In this document: piece by piece, positions 23,269-34,000 of the stretch | Layout: each line of letters opens with the position of its first letter | Position numbering within the stretch: the first letter of the stretch is position 1 | Source of the DNA: Argyresthia goedartella | Lineage: Eukaryota; Arthropoda; Insecta; Lepidoptera; Argyresthiidae | Direction: 5' to 3' | NCBI GenBank assembly: GCA_949825045.1 | Contig: OX463827.1 | Location: 8,702,501 to 8,766,500 of the forward strand | DNA: 64,000 nucleotides | Notes under the pieces: model-generated | The model's database searches: none | Told to the model about the DNA's origin: nothing | The model's input: the letters and a program-made list of their open reading frames with translations, nothing else | Made by a program: the position numbers and the translations under genes

Positions 23269-24960
23269 TTACATTCTGAAAACACCGAATTTACTGTCTC
23301 TAAAGGGAGCATTGAGAGCAGCTGATAAACTAAGTCCTAATACTTTTCTAGTGTCTTTCGGGGCTACAATACCATCGTCCCACAATCTTGCAGTACTGAA
23401 GTATGGTTTGCCTTCATTCTCAAATTGGTTCTCTAAAGGCGCACGGATTCGTTTCTCGTCTTCATCAGTCCACGGCTTCCCATCCCTGTTCGCCTTCTCT
23501 TTAGCCACCAAAGACAACACTGTAGCTGCTTGCGGACCACCCATCACAGAAATCCTAGAGTTAGGCCACATGTAGAGGAAACTCGGCGAATAAGCCCGAC
23601 CGCACATTCCATAGTTCCCAGCCCCAAAACTACCACCAATCAGAAAAGTGATCTTCGGGCCTTTGAAACAACTGACTGCTGTCACCATTTTAGCGCCATT
23701 CTTTGCGATACCACCAGCCTCAGCGTCCTTACCGACCATGAAACCAGTGATGTTCTGTAAAAATATAAGGGGAATCTTCCTAGTGGCGCAGAGCTGTATG
23801 AAATGCGATCCTTTCAGGGCAGCCTCCGATTGTAAAACTCCGTTGTTTCCGATGATACCGACTGGATGGCCATATAAGGAAGCAAAACCACACACAAGAG
23901 TGTCACCATATAGTTGCTTGAACTCGTGGAAGCGGCTTCCGTCAACTACTCTAGCTATAACTTCCCTCATATCGAAAGGTCTTTGAATATTCGCTCCAAC
24001 TATTCCATGCAAGTCTTCAATATCTAACAGGGGCTCGTCTATTTTAGGTGCATAAATCCTGATTCTTTGGTCGTTCTGCCAGTTAAGGTTCGCCACGGCA
24101 TTCCTCGCCAGATGTAGAGCATGCTCGTCATCTTGTGCGTAATGATCCGTCACTCCAGATTTTCTGCAGTGCAAGTCTGCACCTCCCAGATCCTCCGCAG
24201 TCACAGACTCTCCGGTCGCTGCCTTAACCAAAGGCGGGCCTGCCAAGAAGATCGTTCCTTGATTCTTGATAATAATACTCTCATCCGACATGCTCGGGAT
24301 ATAAGCTCCTCCAGCCGTGCACGATCCCATGACGACAGCGATTTGTGGGATTCCTTCAGCAGACATGTTGGCTTGGTTGTAAAAAATACGGCCGAAGTGT
24401 TCCCTGTCTGGGAAGACATCAGCTTGGTCCGGTAAGTGAGCGCCGCCGCTGTCCACAAGATAGACACAAGGCAGGCGGCACTCCAAGGCTATCTGTTGAG
24501 CTCTCAGGTGCTTCTTGACCGTCATCGGGAAGTACGTGCCTCCCTTGACAGTGGCGTCGTTGGCGACAATCATACAGTCACGGCCTTGAACTTTGCCGAT
24601 AGCGGTGACGATGCCGGCGCTCGGAACTTGGTTTTTATACAGGTTGTTCGCCGCCAGAGTGCTCAGCTCCAAAATGTCGCTTCCTTCGTCCACTAACCGG
24701 TTAATCCTGTCCCGCACGAGCAGTTTTCCTCTGGCCGTGTGCCTGGTGACCGCCTCTTCTGGCCCTCCCTTCACTGCCTGGGCCGTTTTGTCGCGAAGTT
24801 CCGCGACGATCTCGTCCATTCTCGCTTTGTTCTCCTGATAGTAAGGATCATTTCTGTTAGGCTCGGTGCCTATGACAGCAGCCTGGCTATGGTATTGTAG
24901 AGTCTGCGCCTTTAGACGTCGGATGCTTCTGACGAGTTTCAGCATTTTTGGTCGATACAT
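23269..24960 (-). CDS. Mccc2: Methylcrotonoyl-CoA carboxylase beta subunit, mitochondrial
   Basis: Carboxyltransferase subunit of 3-methylcrotonyl-CoA carboxylase. It transfers CO2 from carboxybiotin on the alpha subunit to methylcrotonyl-CoA, a step of leucine breakdown in the mitochondrial matrix. The 563-residue ORF is uninterrupted and matches the family's usual full length. An Arg/Lys-rich N-terminus ([12 protein letters not shown]) suits a mitochondrial presequence. The N-terminal carboxyltransferase half has [33 protein letters not shown] and [15 protein letters not shown]. The C-terminal half has [27 protein letters not shown] and [10 protein letters not shown], which carry the oxyanion-hole glycines. 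The Met start at 24960 was chosen; Met 6 is an alternative. No intron breaks the frame and no lesion is seen. The alpha subunit gene is not in the window. Confidence 0.96.
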   Translation of the reverse strand: MYRPKMLKLVRSIRRLKAQTLQYHSQAAVIGTEPNRNDPYYQENKARMDEIVAELRDKTAQAVKGGPEEAVTRHTARGKLLVRDRINRLVDEGSDILELSTLAANNLYKNQVPSAGIVTAIGKVQGRDCMIVANDATVKGGTYFPMTVKKHLRAQQIALECRLPCVYLVDSGGAHLPDQADVFPDREHFGRIFYNQANMSAEGIPQIAVVMGSCTAGGAYIPSMSDESIIIKNQGTIFLAGPPLVKAATGESVTAEDLGGADLHCRKSGVTDHYAQDDEHALHLARNAVANLNWQNDQRIRIYAPKIDEPLLDIEDLHGIVGANIQRPFDMREVIARVVDGSRFHEFKQLYGDTLVCGFASLYGHPVGIIGNNGVLQSEAALKGSHFIQLCATRKIPLIFLQNITGFMVGKDAEAGGIAKNGAKMVTAVSCFKGPKITFLIGGSFGAGNYGMCGRAYSPSFLYMWPNSRISVMGGPQAATVLSLVAKEKANRDGKPWTDEDEKRIRAPLENQFENEGKPYFSTARLWDDGIVAPKDTRKVLGLSLSAALNAPFRDSKFGVFRM

Positions 24961-26186
24961 GTGGAATGAATAAAACGCGACCGCCGGCTACGGCTCGCCC
25001 GCACTACTAATGATAATAAGTACTGTTATCATTACGATAACATTAATGTTAAGTAAAAACACGGTTCACGGCCCGACGAACCGGCTCGTCAGAAGACCCG
25101 CAGTGAATACGACTGGTGGTACAAAACCCGCATAATGTTTTAAATGGTAATGTCTGCCCATTGTCACGATTGTACGGCGACAAATATTGATGTAATATTC
25201 GCATTGAGGCACGACTTACTGCGCATTACAGTTATTCGTTCATTCACCAAGACAATTTAGTTAGCATAATACTATATTCGGAGATAAAATAAATAGACCA
25301 TAGTCTAGCTCTTATCTTTTATTGGAGATATACATTCTCGTTTGTATGCCAGACTTATCTCTATTGTGTTAGGATATTTGGTCGTTAAGTCTATTTGCAG
25401 TTTCTTATCTCACACCCAAGCGTTCCAGAGGTATTGATATTAGAAGACATTGCATCGGAATGGGTCCCGCAAAAAAGTAGAAACTAACCACTTTCGGTTT
25501 TCCAAGTGTAGTGCCAGGGGCCCAGCAGCAGTGCACCAAAAAACAATCTAATGGAGGGGGCAGCGTCAGCGTGACTTTTAAGTTGCTTTTGACTGAAAAA
25601 GAGTTCAAAAACCCCTTAAAATATAACTACTTGTAGCATTGACAATTAGTAATGCAAAGCTCTTTGTCGTCGCTTTTATTAATCCATGTAAGCAGTTAAA
25701 AGTTGGGGATATATTGATTTCAAATAGCATCGCGATATCATCACATCAAAGCATCAGAAGAGCCGATCTCGGTAGTAATTACGCTGTATGTGTGTGTCGG
25801 GTGAACGAACAAGCCATTTCACTTTCATACTGACGACAGGCGGAGTGATAACCGACAGACTTTCTTGATAACTTGACACCTTGCATGCGACGCCGATGGG
25901 CGTTTTTCTATTAGGCCACGAATCGGTTTCAATCTGGTATGTTGGTAGGTAGGTATACTAAGTGCATAACACTGCTGTAATAGGTGCTGTTTTGCAATCT
26001 TGTCGGTAAACAGGTGGTACTAACCTGTTGATATGAGAGTCCGACGAATGCACAGACCACTACTCTAATAAAGCGCCGCTTAAATGTCATATACTGGCGT
26101 TGTCATTTCCCAAGCGAGAGACAGCGACATGATAGCAAGACTTTGTTGAGTTGTCGGTTGTGTATTCGACTGTACGAGGCTCTTTA
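24961..26186. other. Region upstream of the carboxylase gene
   Basis: Contains the promoter of the minus-strand carboxylase gene and perhaps the start of hillarin. A GATAA-type cluster lies at 25010-25050. No exon for hillarin could be identified. Confidence 0.4.
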
Positions 26187-26989
26187 GGTCCATTTCGACA
26201 ACTTTTCATTTTTGTGACAATTCGACAAGTTCCCTATGACAAGATTCATAATGACAAGTTCCCATTTTGACCACTTTTAAATTCGACAACTTCCCAATTC
26301 GACAACATTGCGGATGTGTGTGCGTCAAGGATGAATGAATACTCAATTTACTTAACCAACTTTCTCTCTCTAGTCTTACCACAAAAAATAATCCCCTTTT
26401 CAACACTTGTTTAAAGACAAAAATGTTTGGAATTTAACGTTTGTTTTGAGGTTAACCTATGTTTAGTATTTTTGTAGTAACACGGAATGACTCTATGAGG
26501 CCTGTCCACGCACAAGTTACGGAGTTAAATATAAGTTATATGTTATCGAATGGGGAGGTTACCGAATTGAGAAGTGGTCGAATTGGGAAGCGGTCTAAAT
26601 GTTTTTTTATTTTTTAAATCAATAAATATTAGAGGACAATCTTACACAAATCAAACAAGGCCCATACTAAGCTCAATAAGGTTTGTGTAATGGGTACCAG
26701 ACGACGATATATTTAATAGAGATAATTACATCATTGGATGAAAACATCCAAGACTAAGAAACAAATATTCATGCTCATCACACAAATATTTGCCCTTACC
26801 GGGATTCGTACCCAGGACCGTCAGCTTCATAGGCAGGATCCATATCCGCTAGGCTAAACCGGTCGTCAAATAAACCATATTGTCGAAATGAGAAGTTTTC
26901 GAACTGGGAATTGGTCGAATATGAAAGTGGTCAAAATAGGAATTTGTCATTATGAGTCTTGTCATACTAGGAAGTGGCCGAAATTAACC
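26187..26989. mobile_element. Foldback element built of short CGACAACTTCCCAATT-like subrepeats, with nested SINE
   Basis: The left arm (26187-26312) and right arm (26876-26989) are imperfect inverted copies, each made of several diverged units such as TTCGACAACTTCCCAATTCG. A third inverted block lies at 26555-26600. A SINE lies between the last two blocks. Confidence 0.7.
26645..26872 (-). mobile_element. tRNA-derived SINE nested in the foldback element (family 2-like)
   Basis: The minus strand carries a tRNA-like head with a B-box-like region (TACCGGGATTCGTACCC on the plus strand) and an ATATTTGCCC junction as in family 2. The head is diverged. Confidence 0.6.
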
Positions 26990-27758
26990 AAAAGGTACAG
27001 AGCAACGGCTAAGGGTTGGTTCACCTCATAGTAAACAGGTTGATTCCTGTAAATGGTAACAGCGTAACAGTTTAAGAAAGGGTAGTATTTAAAGCTAAGA
27101 CTGTAAATCCCTGTATTTGGTTTTACTGTGGTTTAAAAATACTGGTTTTGCCTGACTGAATTACTGAATAGCGACAAAAAATGAGCACGGCTAGAATTAT
27201 TGGCTTCGTCTGAATTACTGAATTGCGCGACTAGAAATCTAAAAACGGCAAATTGAAAACCTTCATTGGAGAAACATAAAATAAAAAACCTGAATAGGAT
27301 TTTGTTATTCTTATATGGTCAACTTATCACGACCTAAACTACCCTGACCCACTAATTCGCCCAGACAGTCTTCAGCCAATAAGCGGTGGTTAAACCATTC
27401 AGTAATTTAACACGTTGTACGCACGCCAATGGAAAACTTGCATTTCCTCCCCGTGAGGCCACGCGGGTCACTGCGCCGGCAACACCTCCGCACCGTTTCG
27501 AGATACCCTAGTGTGATTGCCTAACGTATAATAAAACGTTTTGCAATAAAACACATATTTTGAAAACACTCTTTTAGTTTATGACCACATCTTGTAGTCT
27601 TAGCCATAAAATCGTCAGTATTTTTTATATTTAGTGTCGAAACGAGCTAGTATGTGTAAACTGTTCTCCAGGGCCACGCCGGGCACGCTCAATATAGTTT
27701 TGTACCGAAACTGTATCCCCCATCGAGAAAAATGAGTTCAAACACGAGCCTATCGCGC
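26990..27758. other. Spacer before the first visible hillarin exon
   Basis: No exon with a phase-0 donor that would fit the first visible hillarin exon was found. Confidence 0.35.
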
Positions 27759-27816
27759 GGTCACCGGTGACCCCCATGGCCTGAACGGGTAGTGTTGCTG
27801 TCGCTCACCGGTGAGC
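27759..27816. repeat. Two related 14-bp palindromes 44 bp apart
   Basis: GGTCACCGGTGACC (27759-27772) and GCTCACCGGTGAGC (27803-27816) are both perfect palindromes. The two differ by a compensated pair of bases and are each followed by CCCCATGGCC and AACGG. Confidence 0.9.
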
Positions 27817-28003
27817 CCCATGGCCCAAACGGAAGAACCACCAAATTTGACTCGGCGTTCAACGTGTTAATCGCGCAAATCGGTGATTTTGTCACGCAAT
27901 CCAGTATTTTTTTCATGGTCATTCACTCAATGGTTTTTTATTCGGTGGTTTTTTATGCCCCTTTAATATCTTTATCTAGCGTACTTCTTTTCTTTGGTTA
28001 CAG

Positions 28004-31000
28004 GACCGAGATGAGCAGACCAATTTGGAAATGAAGCACAGACAAGAGGAAGATGACTTGTACAGAAAGTTCTCGAAACACCGCGAGGAGGAAAACAGAA
28101 GAATACGAGAAGAGATACAGGTGAGCATTTGAAGTTATATCTAAGTGGATCGTAAATATGGCTTGAATCAGTAAGCACTAAGTCTCAAAATACTGTATAA
28201 AGATTTTTAAGTCCTGATCTGTTAGCTATAATTTCATTTATTTTGACAAACTATTGGCCGAATGTAAAAACTGAATGAAAAAAAAAAGAATTTTCGTAAC
28301 AAGAGACAGTATTCCGGCATAACCTAACCTTTGTCAGGAAAACTTTTAGATGGCGGTAATAGCTATGTATGTTATAACTACAAGAAGCAACGTCACATTT
28401 CCAGGACGAATGGGAACGAGAACTGGAGCGGCTGACCAACCGGTTCCAACAAGAGATGCAAGTCAAGAAGCGACGCCCGGACGCCGAGCTAGGGGCTCTG
28501 ACGCTTCGGCACCAGCAGGACCGCGACGACCTGGAGAAGAACATGACTCTACGGAGGGACAAGAAGAAGGAGAGCCTCACGAGGAAGATGCTGGAGCATG
28601 AGAGGTGAGAATTAAATTTCAGCAGGGAGATTAAACTAGTGCAGACTGTAGGCGTCAATTTGGCGCAGATTGTAGGTGTTAATTTGGCGCAACCGGAAGG
28701 ATTATTTATTGGCGTATTTGGTAGTATTGGCGCAGGCAGTACTACAACAGAGAGTGGGATAAAAACATTACTTTGCGGATGGGCGAGAAGGAGAGCCTCA
28801 TCAGATGGTAAAACATGAAAGGTCAAGGTCAAGTATTGTAATAATAATCGCAGTAATCGTCTGATGTAGGCAAATTAAAGCTAAACATACAACACAAACA
28901 AATTTATGGGTAATGAATATTAAGATTACGTACTATAAATGATAATGTCCCACGATATGGAATAATGTGGTTGTCAAATCAGATAGAGCTCATCAACTTA
29001 TTACCGTAAGATTAGCATACCTAACCGCAATATCAGTAGTTGGGTAAGCCAAACAACTATTAGCTAATCTAGACCGAACCTCTACTCTAAATTAAATAAG
29101 CCACAATTTCCGGTTTATTGCGTCGAGTCAGAATCTAGATTTTTTAATGTCCTATTGGCTGAGTCATTTTCCATATTTTATTGTTTATTGCCACGCAGTA
29201 GATAACTTCAATATCGTAGTCAAGAATTGAACCAATGAAATCTTAATCGTATAGCAAGTAACGTAATTGTAACAAATGTACAATAATTATCCTATCCAGA
29301 GGTTATGTTTATATCGGGTTCTCTTCAGTTTCATCCATCCATGACACCCTCCATACCAATTAAAACCGTGGTACTATATCATCATATCAAACTCTTTGAA
29401 GCCTTTCACATTAAAAGACGCAGTCATGCAGAAATTCTATATTCTATCATTACAACTATCCCACTAATACATTCCAGGGCGGCAACCGCTGATCTAGTCG
29501 AGAAGCAGAGCCACGAGATGATGGCTCTAATCCAGGAACGGCGCTCCGAGTATATGGCAGAGTCGTCACTATACGTGGATGGTGAAGAAGCCCCGCCTTA
29601 CCCCGCGCGCGCGCCCGCCCCGCAGCCGCCGCAAGTCTCCAAGTTCCAGATCTACACCGACCCGCACGAGTTTGCTGAAGTCGACAAGATCGCTATTTCG
29701 GTTAGTCGATTCTTGATTCCTTGGTGTTAAATCTACTATTTGTATCTTACTTGCCAACCACCACGTCCAACTACCAACGTAATTTTGGGCAGTAGCGGAA
29801 TTGACACTCAGATTTGTAATCTTGATTTTTTAGGATATGATGGTGAAATGTAGGAATGTATCTGTCATGTCTTCACACGACACCAGTAAAGACGACGACG
29901 ACTCTCACTTTTTCACTGAGATATTTACAAGACGTGCATCAGTTAATCATGCACACAAAATTACAGGTGGCCCAAGAAGACCAGAAGACCTTCACAGACC
30001 TAGTCCGACAGCTAGTCGGCCGATGCGCGACAGACGTGGAGAAAGCCAGGACCATCTTCCGTTGGATCACCGTGAAGAATCTGAACAACATCCACTTCGA
30101 TGACAACCTGAGGGGAGACTCGCCGCTCGGTCTACTACGAGGGATCAAGCATGGCACCGAGAGTTACCATGTACTGTTTAAGAGATTGTGCAGGTTAGTT
30201 ATATATTTGGGAACTCAAAACCCATGAAGAAGCCGACTAAAAACCACTTGAAGATCATGGCATACACCTTTCGCTTCCTCAACCTTCTTAAGTTCCTTCA
30301 TATACAAGGTCGTCAGCAACGGGTACTTCTGATTGCACCCTGTACTAGGACGTCGCCAATTTGGTCTTCATGGATTCCCAACGGCTCCATGAACAGCTGC
30401 TGTTTGGCAAATTTGAATTATATATTTAAGGTACTTTATATCTGAATAATTGTGACCCATTGAATCCCCATAATTCCAGCTACGCCGGCCTCCACTGCGT
30501 GGTCATCAAGGGCTACAGCAAATCAGCTGGTTACCAACCAGGCGTGCGGTTCGAAGACAACAGGTTCCGTAACTCCTGGAATGCAGTCTACGTGGCCGGG
30601 GCCTGGCGGTTTGTGCAATGCAACTGGGGGGCAAGGCATCTGGTCAATGCTAAGGACGCACCAAAGCCTGGGAATCGGGGGAAAAGTGATAGCTTGAGGT
30701 AAGCTATGTTTCAAAAAGTAAATTCGATTTATTGACATCGTAAATTCCGATGTCATGGATTGCCCAGGATTGGAAGAATTATTTCGAAAGATCGTCTCTC
30801 TTTTCCAACTTGCTTTTTTAATCTTGCTGGAGAAACCATCTACAGGGGAAATACGTGCTAAATGTCTAAAACCTGAAGGTCACAACCTTGTCTTAAGATA
30901 TTTTCCCCGCTTCCAGATATGAATACGACGACCACTACTTCCTAACCGACCCCCGAGAGTTCATCTACGAGTTCTTCCCACTACAACCGGACTGGCAACT

Positions 31001-34000
31001 GCTGAAGACTCCCATCACACTCCACGACTTTGAAGAACTGCCTTTCGTCAGGTCGTTGTTCTTCAGATATGGACTGTACTTCAGCGATCCTAACACGAAG
31101 GCTGTTATGTATACCGACTCCACTGGTACGTGGGTTACAAAGTACACCTGTACTTTTTTCTTTAATTTTATGAAAGAAATTGTCTTGTATCTGGAATTTA
31201 TGTGTGTACATTTATCTGGACGACTTCCTAATGGTTCATGCCGTGCAAAATGACTCCACAATTAATTAATTTGATAAAGGCAACATAGGGGTTGTCGTGG
31301 CTGCTAGGGCGTATTTCGGCGTACCTGTGTTGGCATTAGCAATTGTTAAGAAGGTAGCTACAAAATTAATTTGGATGCCCCGTGCCGAAATCAGGACATT
31401 GTGAATTGGCGCTACAAAGAGGCCTACGTCCAGAAGTGTGTCGATGTGGGCTGAGCACGCTGATTTTGATGATGATGATGAAAACATGCTGACCAAATCA
31501 ATGGGGCCAGTAATATTTTACTATTGACATACCCTGTCCTCAGAAGCGTCCGTGGCCTAGCAGTATTCGAACACCGGAAAACGATCGTGCCGGTAGCAAC
31601 ATCTAGCCGAGACGGGCACTGGATGGGTGTCAGTTCTATGTGGCATATGTTTCAGACGCTTCAGAGTTTGGAATGACACGTTAAGCTATTAGTCCCGGCT
31701 ACTATCGCTACCCGGTGGTAGTAGTCGTAAAGCTGTTTCAGAGGCCCTAAAAGGTCAGCTTGATAACTTTTGACAGTCGGGTTGGCCACAAACCCGACAC
31801 CCCTCCATCAACCCGCACTGAGCCAGCGTGGTGGAGTATGGCTCAATCTTACTTCTATCCGGGTAAAGGTCCGTGCCACTCGGTGGGGGCAATAATGGGC
31901 TATATTTGTTTTATAAATTAAGTTCTGCGGCTTGCGCTGTTAGGAACATCAGACAAGACACGGATGTGGCTACATCTAGGCTAGTATATTTTAGTTACTT
32001 TCATAGTGTCATGTCCTATGGTATCTTGTTGTGGGGCAAAGCAGCGGATATTCAAACTATTTTTATTTTACAGAAAAGAGCTATTCGAGCAATTTATAAT
32101 TTAAAACGCACAGACTCCTTAAGACAGCTTTTTAAAGAAATTGACACACTAACTGTAGCTAGTCAATTTATTTTCGAAAATATAATGTACGTACGCAAGA
32201 ACCTTACAAAATTTCCCAAACTTAGCGATAGCTGTAATGTTAACCTAAGAAATAATCACAGACTACTTGCGCCCCGGTTTAGACTCGCGAAGGTTAGCAA
32301 TTCTTTCAAGGGTCAAGGCATTCTCTACTACAACAAGATATCTCTGGAGATCTTGACATTGCCATTTGAGCAATTTAAAATCCATGTTAAAGCGACTTTG
32401 TCGAAAAAGGGATATTACAATGTTCAAGATTACTTAAATGATGGGTCTGTATGGGGTTAATCTGGCTCAACACAGACCTTGCTGTTAATAATTTTGTAAT
32501 TATTTATTCCTGCTTATTAATTATGATAATGACTAAATATTATATTTTGTATTAGTTAAGCATAAGCAATTATTAAAAAGAGATCTAAAAATAAATCTGT
32601 GGGAGTTTCTACGCCCTTCTTCTCCCACAGTGGTCCAATGTAGAGAAGTGGCAAAAAATGACGATTGCTAAGTATATGTAAATATCTACAGTAATAAAGA
32701 CATTTGGTATTTGGTATTAATGTATTTATTATTTTACCCTTGTCCTCAGGTGCGGCGACTATGCGAATAGCCATGCCAGCACACATGCAGAGCTCGCTGA
32801 TTTTCCACTACAACCTCAAGTTTTACGACACGGAGGGCGACGGCTTCGACGGCGTCAGCCTCAAGAGATTTGTTATGCAGGTACGATGAAGTCTCTTTAC
32901 TAAGCCTCCGCCGTCCGTCCGTCAGCGTGCTGTATCTCATGAACCGTAATACGAAGAGTTGTCATTTTCCCAGAATGTGTATTTTGTATACATTTGTTGC
33001 ACATGAAATAACAAATTACTATCCAATAGCTTATTTCTATTAGGAGATGTTCTTCGTGTGAAAAAATACAAGTAAATAAATCAAATAATTGTTTTTGTCA
33101 AAGTACTAAATATACTAAATTGAACATGAATACCGTATATAAAAGTATCTTCAGCTTTCAGATCAGATTCAGATATTCAGAATATACTTTCTTGCACAAA
33201 AACAGTAAATACAGAAAAAGAATAAGGAAAAAACATCTAACAAGAGATTTATTCCAGAAAAACATATACATAGAACACAAACATAATAAATATTAAAACC
33301 TCTGAAAAAATCTATGAAAGAGAAATATAACGTTCCTTTAAACGATTTTTGAAATTAAGCACGTTCCACAGACTTATTGCTCTGATTCGGAACTCATGTT
33401 CGTAAGCGAGGTTATTGTGGTGTAGAGAGCATGGAGGCCGTGTGGGATTTACGAGTTCGAAGGAGGGAAGTCGAAGCGTTCACGCAGAAAACTGGGATAT
33501 CGGGGATTAGTTAAAATGATGGTCAAAAAAGTGAAGAGTTAAGTGTCCCAACGAAGACGAATAGGCAGACATTTTGATTCCCTCCTATTCTGTGAGACAT
33601 CGTCCAACTTTCCCAGTCCGAAGATGTACCGAATTACGAGATTAATTTAAGTCGCTCGTGTTTGGTCAGTTGTTCTTCGTTGCGCTAGCCTAGCTTAAAT
33701 CAGCACAATCAATCAGCGGAAGAAGGAGGAATTCAGCGAAGGTAATTTTTGTTTCACGTGGAAAAAAGTTCTAGTCTTCCTAGTGAGTGAAAAGTGGCGA
33801 AGACCTGACCTCACTAACAGGCTTTGTCCAGGACAGGTGGGTATCGAACATGACCCCCAGGTTTTTGACCTTGTTCAACAGCGGAGCGCAACGTATCGCG
33901 AAAACTGAAATGACAACTTCGCGCGCCAGCAGGTTCTAACAAAAGCCGCTTTATTTGATAGTCGTCTTTTCAAATTATCAATGGCGGGGCTTTATGTATG

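Noticed and set aside
27792..28034. ORF leading into the first visible hillarin exon as its N-terminus
   Set aside because: Its frame differs from the exon frame fixed by the later phases, and a good acceptor lies at 28002-28003.
28251..28832. Minus-strand ORF of 193 codons
   Set aside because: Overlaps hillarin exon 2 and its flanking intron on the opposite strand; no recognisable content.
29305..29730. Single 141-codon ORF as a hillarin exon
   Set aside because: Only 29478-29700 is flanked by an AG acceptor and GT donor with correct phases; the rest is intron read-through.
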